Source of the DNA: Ruegeria sp. ANG-R
GTDB lineage: Bacteria > Pseudomonadota > Alphaproteobacteria > Rhodobacterales > Rhodobacteraceae
Length of the DNA stretch: 64,000 nucleotides
Reading direction: 5' to 3'
Assembly: GCF_000813985.1 (NCBI RefSeq)
Contig: NZ_JWLJ01000001.1
Location: forward strand, 1,511,023 to 1,575,022
A model generated the notes under the pieces. The model did no database searches. It was not told the DNA's origin and was given only the letters and a program-made list of their open reading frames with translations. Positions 17,550 to 26,229 of this stretch are shown here, piece by piece (the first letter of the stretch is position 1; each line of letters opens with the position of its first letter). The translations under genes and the position numbers were made by a program.

Positions 17550-18046
17550 TCAAGCTGCTGCATCGGATATTCCCGCATCCTCACCTGACCATTCTGCTTA
17601 CTCTGGTCTGGATGCTGCTGGCGAACTCGCCGTCATTGAACTCGCTGGTGTTTGGCCTGTTGCTGGGGATCATCATTCCGTTCATCACGCAGCCCTATTG
17701 GCCCGATCGGCCCAAGCTGCGCAACTGGCCAATGGTCGTTGAATACATGCTTGTCGTCCTGTGGGACATCGTGATGGCAAATATCACGGTTGCCCGGATC
17801 ATTCTGTTCAAACGGGATGCCGACCGTCGACCGGCCTTTGTCAGCGTACCTCTGGAACTGCGCACGCCCGAAGCCATCACAGTACTGGCCGGGACCATCA
17901 CCATGACACCGGGCACCGTCAGTTGCGATCTGTCCGCACAAGGGCACAACCTGCTGGTTCATTGCCTGGATGCGCCAAACCCCGAAGAAGTACGGGACGA
18001 AATCAAACGCCGCTACGAGCGCCGCCTCAAGGAGATTTTCGAATGA
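17546..18046 (+). CDS. mrpE: Mrp/Mnh antiporter subunit E
   Basis: A 166-residue subunit with two N-terminal hydrophobic segments (LTILLTLVWMLLANSPSLNSLVFG) and a cytoplasmic domain. The family blocks are VEYMLVVLWDIVMANITVARIIL and LAGTITMTPGTVSCDLSAQG, the latter being the conserved TLTPGT region of MrpE. It overlaps mrpD and mrpF by 4 nt and is required for assembly in studied Mrp complexes. Confidence 0.93.
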   Translation: MIKLLHRIFPHPHLTILLTLVWMLLANSPSLNSLVFGLLLGIIIPFITQPYWPDRPKLRNWPMVVEYMLVVLWDIVMANITVARIILFKRDADRRPAFVSVPLELRTPEAITVLAGTITMTPGTVSCDLSAQGHNLLVHCLDAPNPEEVRDEIKRRYERRLKEIFE

Positions 18047-18312
18047 TCGAATATGCGATTTCCTTTGCATTTGCCTGTTTCGGAGCGGCAATCATGATGT
18101 GCCTGTGGCGGATCATTACCGCCGATGGCGTTGGCACACGGGTACTGGCGCTGGATACGATGGTTATCAATACCATTGCTCTGATGATCCTGTACGGCCT
18201 GAGGCTGGGCACTGAGATTTTCTTTGAGGCCGCGATGATCATCGCCATGCTGGGGTTCGTCTCAACTGTTGCCTATGCGCGCTTCATGCTGCGCGGCAAT
18301 ATCATCGAGTGA
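18043..18312 (+). CDS. mrpF: Mrp/Mnh antiporter subunit F
   Basis: An 89-residue three-helix subunit starting at ATG 18043, overlapping the mrpE stop by 4 nt. The block TRVLALDTMVINTIALMILYG is the DRVxALD-type signature of MrpF/PhaF, and the protein ends VSTVAYARFMLRG. The same frame is open further upstream inside mrpE, but only the ATG at 18043 gives the known subunit length. MrpF is a small membrane subunit of the antiporter. Confidence 0.9.
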   Translation: MIEYAISFAFACFGAAIMMCLWRIITADGVGTRVLALDTMVINTIALMILYGLRLGTEIFFEAAMIIAMLGFVSTVAYARFMLRGNIIE

Positions 18313-18319
18313 GGGCGGT

Positions 18320-18706
18320 ATGGAGTTTCTGTTTCAACTGCTCATCGCCTTCTTCCTGATTGTCTCGGGCATATTCGGCTTTGTCGGCTCGTTCGGCATG
18401 ATCAAGCTGAAAGATCCCATGTCCCGCCTGCACGCCCCGACCAAGGCAACCACGCTGGGCGTGGGCGGCGTGTTGCTGGCCTCGATCGCGCATTCGGTTC
18501 TGATTGAGGGCAAGTTGTCTCTGCACGAGCTGCTGATTACGCTGTTTCTGTTCCTGACTGCCCCGATCACGGCCCTGTTCATTGCCAAATGGCACATTCA
18601 CCGCCATGAAAAGCCCAGTGATCTGCCGGACGCAGGCGAGGATGAGCTTTGGGCCACCCACGCGGTCGAGCAGGTCGAGGACGTCCCGGACCACAGCGCG
18701 AACTAA
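18320..18706 (+). CDS. mrpG: Mrp/Mnh antiporter subunit G
   Basis: A 128-residue subunit with three helices. FGFVGSFGMIKLKDPMSRLH followed by APTKATTLGVGG is the conserved RLPDxYxRLHAxTKxxTLG region of MrpG/PhaG. ATG 18320 follows GAGGG with 4 nt spacing and lies 7 nt after the mrpF stop. The C-terminal tail is acidic and probably cytoplasmic. It completes the mrp operon (A/B fused, C, D, E, F, G). The selD fusion gene starts 5 nt later, so the two may share a transcript. Confidence 0.91.
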   Translation: MEFLFQLLIAFFLIVSGIFGFVGSFGMIKLKDPMSRLHAPTKATTLGVGGVLLASIAHSVLIEGKLSLHELLITLFLFLTAPITALFIAKWHIHRHEKPSDLPDAGEDELWATHAVEQVEDVPDHSAN

Positions 18707-18711
18707 GTACC

Positions 18712-20871
18712 ATGCAGACACCTCCGTTGCCCCTGACCCGCGATCTGGTTTTGGTTGGCGGGGGTCACACCCATGCATTGCTGTTGCGGAAGTGGGGCAT
18801 GAACCCGCTGCCCGGCGCGCGGGTGACCATGGTAAACCCCGGTCCCACAGCACCCTATTCGGGGATGCTGCCGGGTTTTGTCGCCGGCCACTATAAGCGG
18901 TCGGAATTAGATATAGATCTGATACGTCTGGCCCGCTTCGCCGACGCCCGGGTGATACTTGGCACCGTCGAGGGCATCGATCCAAACAAGCGTCAAATCC
19001 ATGTTCCCGGACGCCCACCGGTGGCGTTTGATGTTGCCTCGGTCAATGTCGGAATCACGTCCGACATGCCCGCGTTGTCCGGATTTGCCGAACATGCCGT
19101 CCCGGCCAAGCCACTTGGCCCCTTCGCGGCGCAATGGGAAAGGTATCTTTCGGACTCCGGCCCCGCCTCGGTCGCCGTGATTGGCGGCGGTGTTGCCGGA
19201 GCTGAACTGGTCATGGCGATGGCCCACGCGCTGCGATCCAAAGGGCGCGAGGCGCAGGTCACGCTGATCGATAGTGCAACGGCCTTGACCGCAACTGTCC
19301 CCAAGGCCTCCGCCACAATCCGTCAGTCGATGGAGCGGCTCGGGATCGAGGTTCTGGAGCACGCGTCCATCAGGCAGATAATAGCGGGTCAAATCGAACT
19401 CAGTGATGGCCGTCAGATACCCGCCGATTTCATAACCGGCGCGGCGGGTGCGCGACCCTATGAATGGATATCGGATAGCGGCCTCGCGCTTCACGACGGC
19501 TTCATCAAAGTGAACCCGTACCTGCAGTCCAGCGATCCCGCAATCTTTGCTGCCGGAGATTGCGCCCACCTGTCGGAAAACCCACGCCCCAAGGCCGGGG
19601 TCTATGCGGTGCGCGAGGCCCCGATTCTGTATGACAACCTGCGCGCCGCGCTGGGTGCGGGACGAATGCGGCGCTATGTACCTCAAAAGGATTACCTGAA
19701 ACTCATCTCACTGGGCGACAAATCCGCGTTGGCCGAACGGTTTGGAACATCGTTCAGCGGTACCCTTATGTGGAAATGGAAAAACCAAATCGACCAGCGT
19801 TTCATGAACCGGTTCCGCGATCTGCCTCACATGTCCGCTGCTGTATTGCCCCGGCAACACGCAGCTGGGTTGCGTGAGGCATTGGGTGAGAAACCCATGT
19901 GCGGTGGCTGCGGCGCCAAGGTTGGTCGAGGGGCTTTGCAAACCGCTCTGCAGGAAATACCTCGGCTGGAGCGATCCGACATCACCCCCCTTCCCGGCGA
20001 TGATGCGGCGCTGCTGACAACCGGTTCCGTACGGCAGGTCATGACATCGGATCACCTGCGCAGCTTCACCAACGACCCCGCCCTGATGACCCGCATTGCC
20101 GCTGTTCACGCGCTTGGCGACATTTGGGCGATGGGTGCACGACCGCAAGCCGCGACCGCCACGATCATCCTGCCCCGCATGTCCGCCACGTTGCAGCAGC
20201 GCACAATGACCGAGATCATGCGCATCGCCAGCGAAGTCATGCATCATGCCGGAGCCGAGATCGTGGGTGGCCACAGCTCAATGGGGGATGAAACGACCAT
20301 TGGCTTTACGCTGACGGGGCTTTGCGATGCCGATCCCATCACTCTGAGCGGAGCGAAACCTGATGACGCACTGATCCTGACAAAACCGCTGGGCAGCGGC
20401 GTTCTGATGGCTGCCGAGATGGCAGGTCAAGCGGAAGGAGCGTGGGTCGCCGCAGCCTTCCAGCAGATGGTGCAACCGCAAAGTGAGGCATCCAGGATTC
20501 TGCACAACGCTCATGCAATGACGGATGTCACCGGGTTTGGTCTGGCTGGTCACCTACAGGGTATGTGTGACGCGTCAGGTTGCGGGGCGACGTTGTCGTT
20601 GGACTCGATCCCGATCATGACAGGCGCAACAGAGTTAAGCGATCAGGGCGTCCGCTCGACGATCTACGCTGACAACCGGGCCATCGCGCCGGAACTTCCA
20701 AGCGGCGGCAAGACCGACCTGTTGTTCGATCCACAAACCGCCGGAGGTCTTTTGGCCGCCGTTGCAGCAGATCAGGCCGACGTTTTGTGCGACAAACTGC
20801 GGGCCGCTGGATATCCCGCTGCCCAGATCGGTCACATGAACAGCACGCCGGGGCTGCGCGTTCAAAGCTGA
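18712..20871 (+). CDS. selD: Fusion of FAD-dependent oxidoreductase and selenide, water dikinase
   Basis: A 719-residue two-domain protein. Residues 1 to about 375 form a pyridine nucleotide-disulfide/NDH-2-like oxidoreductase: LVLVGGGHTHALLLRKW is the dinucleotide fold, SVAVIGGGVAGAELVMAMAH the second, and PAIFAAGDCAHL the FAD motif. Residues from about 390 are SelD, with CGGCGAKVGRGAL (catalytic Cys400 and Lys403 aligning with C17 and K20 of E. coli SelD), PGDDAALL and AVHALGDIWAMGARPQAA. SelD makes selenophosphate from selenide and ATP. The oxidoreductase may deliver reduced selenium, but that is inferred from fusion. Its 3' end overlaps the convergent selU gene by 10 nt, pointing to tRNA selenation as the use. 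Confidence 0.9.
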   Translation: MQTPPLPLTRDLVLVGGGHTHALLLRKWGMNPLPGARVTMVNPGPTAPYSGMLPGFVAGHYKRSELDIDLIRLARFADARVILGTVEGIDPNKRQIHVPGRPPVAFDVASVNVGITSDMPALSGFAEHAVPAKPLGPFAAQWERYLSDSGPASVAVIGGGVAGAELVMAMAHALRSKGREAQVTLIDSATALTATVPKASATIRQSMERLGIEVLEHASIRQIIAGQIELSDGRQIPADFITGAAGARPYEWISDSGLALHDGFIKVNPYLQSSDPAIFAAGDCAHLSENPRPKAGVYAVREAPILYDNLRAALGAGRMRRYVPQKDYLKLISLGDKSALAERFGTSFSGTLMWKWKNQIDQRFMNRFRDLPHMSAAVLPRQHAAGLREALGEKPMCGGCGAKVGRGALQTALQEIPRLERSDITPLPGDDAALLTTGSVRQVMTSDHLRSFTNDPALMTRIAAVHALGDIWAMGARPQAATATIILPRMSATLQQRTMTEIMRIASEVMHHAGAEIVGGHSSMGDETTIGFTLTGLCDADPITLSGAKPDDALILTKPLGSGVLMAAEMAGQAEGAWVAAAFQQMVQPQSEASRILHNAHAMTDVTGFGLAGHLQGMCDASGCGATLSLDSIPIMTGATELSDQGVRSTIYADNRAIAPELPSGGKTDLLFDPQTAGGLLAAVAADQADVLCDKLRAAGYPAAQIGHMNSTPGLRVQS

Positions 20872-21914
20872 TCCAGAACCTTTTCGATCCGGGCCGCCGT
20901 CGCTGACAGCCCGGTATGGTCAAGTGAAGGCGCATCAATCTGCGCGATCACTTCGGCGCGCTGCGCTTTTCGGGATTTGGCGTAAGCCGGATCGTAGTGT
21001 TGTTCCATCAAAGCCTGTGTCAGCCCTCGCTTATCCCCTGCATCAATCATGTCCAGCCAACCGTCAATCACCTCATGGCCGCGATGAAACCTCAAGGGAG
21101 ACAAACGGTCACGCAGCCGTTCGCTATCGGACAGGATGTCGTCATAGGCAGAAACCAGATATGCGGTGCGCGCGGCTATCGGGGCAGTGATCTGGATGCG
21201 TGGCGCCAAACACAGGGCCGACCAAAGGCTGGGTGGAAGGATCAGATTCCCGATCTTGGACGATTCCGCCTCGACTATGACAGGTTGCGCCATATCCAGG
21301 CCAGCCAATGCGGCGGCCAAAGCGGATTCAAAGGCTTTCTGACTGGGCTGGCCACCCGGCATTTCCCCAAGCAGCGACCCTCGGTGATTAGCGAGCCACT
21401 CGAGATCCAGCACCTGCACACCCAGATCCCGCAGATGTCCCAGCAGATCGGTTTTGGCAGTGCCTGTATAACCGTCCAGCGCAACCAATCGATATGGCAG
21501 CGCGTCATCATACAGGAACTGCTTCACCAATCGGCGATAGGAACGATACCCGCCTTCCACGACCTCGGCCCGCCAACCGATCTGTTGCAGCATCCACGTA
21601 AAAGACCCCGACCGCTGCCCACCGCGCCAGCAATAGACCAGAGGTTGCCAGTCGCCCTCGTGATGGCTGAGGCTGTTTTCAATGTGCCCCGCCGCATTGC
21701 GAAACACCAAAGCGGCTCCTAACTTGCGTGCCAGAAACGGGCTTTCCTGAACGTAGATCGTGCCGACCCGCGCGCGTTCGTCATTGTCCAGAACCGGCAG
21801 ATTGATGGCGCCCGGCATGTGGTCCTCGGCAAACTCCGCCGGACTGCGCACATCGATAACGGTATCAAACGTGTGGCTATAGAGCTGCTGCAAGCTTGAG
21901 AATTTCAACACCAT
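20862..21914 (-). CDS. selU: tRNA 2-selenouridine synthase
   Basis: A 350-residue SelU/MnmH (YbbB) protein that replaces sulfur with selenium in 2-thiouridine at the tRNA wobble position using selenophosphate. The N-terminal rhodanese domain carries VIDVRSPAEFAEDHMPGAIN and the catalytic cysteine in VYCWRGGQRS (Cys95). The C-terminal P-loop domain has GYTGTAKT (148-155), an atypical Walker A as usual for this family, plus LEWLANHRGSLLG. Length matches E. coli SelU. It converges on the SelD fusion gene with a 10-nt overlap of the coding ends. The alternative symbol is mnmH. Confidence 0.92.
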   Translation of the reverse strand: MVLKFSSLQQLYSHTFDTVIDVRSPAEFAEDHMPGAINLPVLDNDERARVGTIYVQESPFLARKLGAALVFRNAAGHIENSLSHHEGDWQPLVYCWRGGQRSGSFTWMLQQIGWRAEVVEGGYRSYRRLVKQFLYDDALPYRLVALDGYTGTAKTDLLGHLRDLGVQVLDLEWLANHRGSLLGEMPGGQPSQKAFESALAAALAGLDMAQPVIVEAESSKIGNLILPPSLWSALCLAPRIQITAPIAARTAYLVSAYDDILSDSERLRDRLSPLRFHRGHEVIDGWLDMIDAGDKRGLTQALMEQHYDPAYAKSRKAQRAEVIAQIDAPSLDHTGLSATAARIEKVLDQL

Positions 21915-22065
21915 GTCAGCGGTCTAACCCGCAAGTTATCGGAAGAAAAGCCGTGCAGCCAATAGTTATACCCGAACGCCGCATCGATGAGTTATTGCAA
22001 ACCCTTCTCGGTTGAGTAATGAACCGTCGGTATTGGTTTCATTCTGGCATGGGACGTGCACTCAT

Positions 22066-23718
22066 ATGGCACAACAGACCGCAAAATCACTCAAGAGCAA
22101 AGCGTTGAGCGATCTGGAGGCGGGAAAGCTACCTCAGGCGTTGAAAAAGGCGCAACTGGGTATCAAGAAATTCCCCAACGATTCCGACTACCATGCCATC
22201 GCGGGTTTCGTTCTGACCGAAATGAAACGGTACAAGCAATCCATCCCGCATTTCGTCGAAGCGTCGCGGATGAAGCCTGACGATGCACAATTCGTCGAGA
22301 ACTTGGCCAATGCGCTGATGCAGACGGGCCAGATACCCCGGGCCCTGTCTTACGCCGAACACAAGCTGGAACAATTTCCGAACAACAAGGAACTGGCCCG
22401 TGTCATCGACGAAATCCAGCTTAAAGGGCGAAATTGGCGCCTGATCATCGAGTATATCACGCAAAAGCTGGAAAAAGACCCCGACAACGCCGATCTGCTG
22501 TCGTCGCGCGCCCGTGCATATGGGGAAGTTGGATTTGCAGAACACAGCTCTCGGGACGTTTCACGCGCTTACGAGCTGGCGCCCGAAAAAGAGCTGATCG
22601 CGCTTTCAAAAGCCACGGATCTCCATCAATCAGGGGACAAGGAGGCGGCCAAGAGCATTTTGTGGTCCGTACTGGATGCAAACCCACGCAGTTCGATCGC
22701 ACTCTATCGGTTGTCTATGATGGCAGACAAAGATCAATCTGAACAACTTTCTGCAGCAATTGATACAGCCCTGTCGGAAAGCGAGCACGCCAATTCGGTG
22801 CTTGAGTTTGCAAAGGCGCTTACGGTCTCGAGGCATGAAGGTCTAAGCGCGGCGCTGCCTCAATTCGCGCGGGCGAACGCCATACAGCACGATATCAACC
22901 CGTACGATAACGCACGCGAAGAAGAACGGTTCAACGAAATCTGCAAGATATTTCCTTTGGATGCACCGCCCCCGACATCCGGCCAGAGCGATACACCAAC
23001 TCCGATCTTCGTAATCGGGCAGCCACGCTCGGGCACAACGTTGATGGAAATGATGCTCAGTTCTGCGCCTGATATCGCGGGGTGTGGTGAGCTGATTATA
23101 GCGGGTGAATTGTCACAGCAAATCATGGACGATGGCAAAACGTTCGACGCGGATGCGGCAGCTGAATTCGCCAGGGAATACCGCAGGCTGATGCCGCCGA
23201 TACCTGAGGGCTCGACCGCGTTCGTGGACAAGATACCGCACAACTATCAGAGACTTGGATTTATTTTGTCGGCGTTCCCGAATGCCCGCGTGATCAACAT
23301 GATGCGCGACCCGCGCGATGTTGGGCTATCCAAATGGATCAGGCGTTTCCACGCGCCGGGAATGCGGTATGCGTCAAATCTTGAATCGATCGCCCATTCC
23401 GCCAACCTGTACCGTCGATATCTCGCGCATTGGAACAGGGTGTTCAGCGGCCGGATTCTGACCATCGCGTATGAAGACCTGGTCGCCGATCCCAAGACCT
23501 ATAGTCAGAAGGCCGCCGCATTCTGCGATATCGAATGGGATGCGCGGATGATGTCCCCGGAAAAAAACACCAAACAGGTCCGCACGGCCAGTATCGACCA
23601 GGTGCGTAAGAAGATCTCGACCAGTTCAATCGGTGGCTGGCGTGACGTAGCGGAACATATTCAACCGATGTTGGACGGCTTCGACCCAATGTTGTGGCCC
23701 GAATACAAATTCGACTGA
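22066..23718 (+). CDS. TPR-sulfotransferase fusion protein
   Basis: A 550-residue protein. About the first 250 residues are TPR-like helical repeats (SKALSDLEAGKLPQALKKAQ, then QTGQIPRALSYAEHKLEQFP). The C-terminal part is a PAPS-dependent sulfotransferase: PIFVIGQPRSGTTLMEMML is the 5'-phosphosulfate-binding loop, RVINMMRDPRDVGLSKWIR the 3'-phosphate-binding block, and ILTIAYEDLVADP a later family motif. ATG 22066 was chosen; the longer TTG start at 22012 has no supporting site. This domain order is common in alphaproteobacterial sulfotransferase_3 proteins. The acceptor, perhaps a protein or surface glycan, is not known. Confidence 0.85.
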   Translation: MAQQTAKSLKSKALSDLEAGKLPQALKKAQLGIKKFPNDSDYHAIAGFVLTEMKRYKQSIPHFVEASRMKPDDAQFVENLANALMQTGQIPRALSYAEHKLEQFPNNKELARVIDEIQLKGRNWRLIIEYITQKLEKDPDNADLLSSRARAYGEVGFAEHSSRDVSRAYELAPEKELIALSKATDLHQSGDKEAAKSILWSVLDANPRSSIALYRLSMMADKDQSEQLSAAIDTALSESEHANSVLEFAKALTVSRHEGLSAALPQFARANAIQHDINPYDNAREEERFNEICKIFPLDAPPPTSGQSDTPTPIFVIGQPRSGTTLMEMMLSSAPDIAGCGELIIAGELSQQIMDDGKTFDADAAAEFAREYRRLMPPIPEGSTAFVDKIPHNYQRLGFILSAFPNARVINMMRDPRDVGLSKWIRRFHAPGMRYASNLESIAHSANLYRRYLAHWNRVFSGRILTIAYEDLVADPKTYSQKAAAFCDIEWDARMMSPEKNTKQVRTASIDQVRKKISTSSIGGWRDVAEHIQPMLDGFDPMLWPEYKFD

Positions 23719-23723
23719 CCCAT

Positions 23724-23755
23724 GAAAAAGGCCGCCCCGAAGGGCGGCCTTTGCG
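23724..23755. terminator. Bidirectional rho-independent terminator
   Basis: A perfect 11-bp stem (AAAGGCCGCCC at 23727-23737, GGGCGGCCTTT at 23742-23752) with loop CGAA, flanked by an A-run on one side and T-run on the other. It lies between the convergent sulfotransferase and 5'-nucleotidase genes and can serve both. Confidence 0.9.
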
Positions 23756-23770
23756 ATTGTTGAGGCCGCA

Positions 23771-25354
23771 TCACTTCTGTTTGATACGCCCATCCAGATA
23801 GGGCTGATACGGCGCATTCTCGGCTAGGTATTCAGCCGTGACATCGGCCAGATCAGGCCCGAAATCATAAGCGTTCTTGTCATCGCCTGAAAACACGCTG
23901 TATCCATCACCGCCATTGCGGACATAGTCGTTTGTAACAACCATATAGGTTGCCGCAGGGTCGATGGGCTCAAAACCATCGCCTTTTGCCACCATGACCT
24001 CGACAATCCGGCCCTCATTGGGTGCGACCGACGGGTCCCATGTAAAGGTCATACCCGCCACCTGCGGGAAACGGCCCTTGACCTCTTCAACCTGACTGAC
24101 ACCATTCTCCAGCGCGTCGATGACGCCCTGACCGCTGATCTCAAAGGTCGACAATGTGTTCTGGAAGGGCAGAACCGTCAGAACTTCACCCATGGTCACT
24201 TCGCCAGGATCGATCGAGGCCCGCAGCCCTCCCGAATTGGCAATCGCAAGTTGGACGCCCTGATCGGCAACCCGCGCCAGCATCGCGTCTGCGACCAGGT
24301 TGCCCATCTCGCACTCCTGAACACGGCAGACCGCACGATCGCCCTCGATAGATGCCGCCGTGTTCGCCACGACCCGTTTCTTCATTTCTTCAATCGGCGC
24401 CCCCATTTCGGCAACGCGCGCCGCGATTTCGGCATCCGGCACGACCGATGCATCAAGAAGAATCGGCTCGCCTTCGGCGGAGATCAGATTTCCATCATCA
24501 TCAAATGTGAGGGTCACTTCGCCAAGATACTTCGAGTAGGCATAGGCCTGAACGACAGGAACATCGCCAACCATCAACGGATAAGATCCAGCTGCGCCCT
24601 CCTGGGTATTGGACAACAGAGTGTGTGAGTGCCCACCAATAACCAGATCAAGACCGGGTACTTTCTCGGCGATTTCGATGTCTTTGGCCAAGCCCACATG
24701 GGTGAGTGCAATGACGATATCGACGCCATCGGCCTGCAGCGCTTCGACATCGGCAGTCAGGCTGTCAATTTCGTCCTGGAACACCACATCTTTACCCGGG
24801 CTCGAAGTGTCCACGGTATCCGTAGCCAGCGCCGAGACGATACCTATCTTCTGCCCACCCAGTTCCAGAACGAGATGGTTTCCCACTTTGCCTTTCAGTT
24901 CCGCAGAAGTCGACAGATCGAGATTGCCCGAGATGACAGGGAAACTGACGGCATCAATAAACGCCGCCAGACCTTCCGGGCCGTCGTCGAATTCGTGGTT
25001 TCCGACTGCCATCGCATCATAGCCGATGGCGTCCATAAACTCGGCTTCGGCAGCGCCTTTGTAGGTCGTGTAGAACAGCGACCCCTGGAACGGGTCGCCT
25101 GCATCCAACAGCAGAACGTTTTCATCTGCCAGTTCGTCACGCTTCGAATCCACAATGGCTTTCAAGCGCGCGACACCACCGAAACACTTTCCTTCGGCCT
25201 CACCCTCGGCATCGCAGGTCGAATCGTACTTGTTGATCGACTCGATGCGGCTGTGAATGTCGTTTGTGTGCAGAATCGTGAGCTTATACTCGGCAGCCGC
25301 CATGCCGGCGGTCAGGCCCAATACGGCAGCCGAGGCGAGAAAACGGGTGAACAT
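23771..25354 (-). CDS. Periplasmic 5'-nucleotidase/metallophosphoesterase
   Basis: A 527-residue exported enzyme of the UshA family. The signal peptide is MFTRFLASAAVLGLTAGMAAA. The N-terminal metallophosphoesterase domain carries LTILHTNDIHSRI, LDAGDPFQGS, AVGNHEFDDGPEGLAAF, and GGHSHTLLS, giving the full set of metal ligands. The C-terminal nucleotidase domain includes the N-SGGLRASIDPGEVT block and NDYVRNGGDGY. It would release nucleosides or other groups and phosphate outside the cytoplasm. The ATG at 25354 follows GGGAG with 7 nt spacing; the longer frame start at 25399 is in the divergent promoter region. The exact substrate is unknown. Confidence 0.88.
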   Translation of the reverse strand: MFTRFLASAAVLGLTAGMAAAEYKLTILHTNDIHSRIESINKYDSTCDAEGEAEGKCFGGVARLKAIVDSKRDELADENVLLLDAGDPFQGSLFYTTYKGAAEAEFMDAIGYDAMAVGNHEFDDGPEGLAAFIDAVSFPVISGNLDLSTSAELKGKVGNHLVLELGGQKIGIVSALATDTVDTSSPGKDVVFQDEIDSLTADVEALQADGVDIVIALTHVGLAKDIEIAEKVPGLDLVIGGHSHTLLSNTQEGAAGSYPLMVGDVPVVQAYAYSKYLGEVTLTFDDDGNLISAEGEPILLDASVVPDAEIAARVAEMGAPIEEMKKRVVANTAASIEGDRAVCRVQECEMGNLVADAMLARVADQGVQLAIANSGGLRASIDPGEVTMGEVLTVLPFQNTLSTFEISGQGVIDALENGVSQVEEVKGRFPQVAGMTFTWDPSVAPNEGRIVEVMVAKGDGFEPIDPAATYMVVTNDYVRNGGDGYSVFSGDDKNAYDFGPDLADVTAEYLAENAPYQPYLDGRIKQK

Positions 25355-25462
25355 CTTGAAACTCCCTGTCGTTGTTTGGCGTGATCGTGCGCCTTGCATC
25401 GGAAAGAGTCAAAGGGGGAAATCCGGCTTGATTCCAGCAGCCGCGCGGGGCATCAGACCCAT

Positions 25463-25801
25463 ATGCTGATTTACAAGATTTTTCGGGCTGACGAATGGGC
25501 CGACTTGCAGGCGAATGGGGCCTCGGACGGTGCGCCGATTGATATCACTGATGGGTTCGTTCATTTCTCGACCGCCGAGCAAGCCGCCGAAACGGCCGCC
25601 AAGCACTTTGCGGGTATCGAGGGCCTCGTTCTGCTTGCCTGCAACGCAGAGGAAATGGGCGACGACCTGAAATGGGAGGTCTCGCGCGGCGGCGCGCTGT
25701 TCCCTCATCTCTATCGCCAGATTCGCATGGCCGACGTGATCTGGTCGTGTGCTTTACCCTTCGATGGTAAGCAGCACAAATTCCCGGAGCAGATGGAATG
25801 A
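25463..25801 (+). CDS. DUF952 domain protein
   Basis: A 112-residue protein matching DUF952: MLIYKIFRADEWADLQANG, then GFVHFSTAEQAAETAAKHFAG (the conserved FIHxSxxxQ block), ALFPHLYRQI and IWSCALPFDG. DUF952 proteins resemble ADP-ribosyltransferase-fold or tRNA-modification relatives, but no biochemical role is established. ATG 25463 gives the family N terminus; the frame upstream to 25394 lies in the promoter region. It overlaps the next gene by 4 nt and heads the operon with a DUF1330 gene, pyrD and arsC. Confidence 0.84.
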   Translation: MLIYKIFRADEWADLQANGASDGAPIDITDGFVHFSTAEQAAETAAKHFAGIEGLVLLACNAEEMGDDLKWEVSRGGALFPHLYRQIRMADVIWSCALPFDGKQHKFPEQME

Positions 25802-26229
25802 CCAGTTTTGTCGATCCGGATCGCGTTCAATTCGAAGCCTTTAAGGGGCTGAACCGGGATCATCCGATCGAGATGCTCAATCTGGTAAGGTTTCGCGCCA
25901 AAGCCGAATACCCAGTCGATCACGCGCTTGCGGATGCCGGACTGACCGGTGCTCAGGCCTATCGCAACTACGGGGTCGAGACCGCCCCGATCATAGAGCG
26001 CATCGGCGCATCGATCCTGTGGCGCGGGGCGTTTCAAACGACACTGATCGGTCCTTCGGATGAGGTATGGGATGAGGTGTTTATCGCCCGCTATCCCAAC
26101 GCTCATGCATTTCTTGAAATGGTGACAGACCCGATCTATCGCAGCGCCGTGATACATCGGCAGGCAGCGGTCGAAACATCGCGCCTGATCCGCTGCGCAC
26201 CAACCAAAATTGGAACTTCATTCGGATGA
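25798..26229 (+). CDS. DUF1330-like dimeric alpha/beta-barrel protein
   Basis: A 143-residue protein. [35 protein letters not shown] and [20 protein letters not shown] match the DUF1330 layout (a ferredoxin-like dimeric barrel, with the YPN-x-x-AF-x-M motif typical of this branch). The function of the family is unknown. It overlaps the DUF952 gene and pyrD by 4 nt on either side, so all three are likely co-translated. Confidence 0.75.
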   Translation: MTSFVDPDRVQFEAFKGLNRDHPIEMLNLVRFRAKAEYPVDHALADAGLTGAQAYRNYGVETAPIIERIGASILWRGAFQTTLIGPSDEVWDEVFIARYPNAHAFLEMVTDPIYRSAVIHRQAAVETSRLIRCAPTKIGTSFG

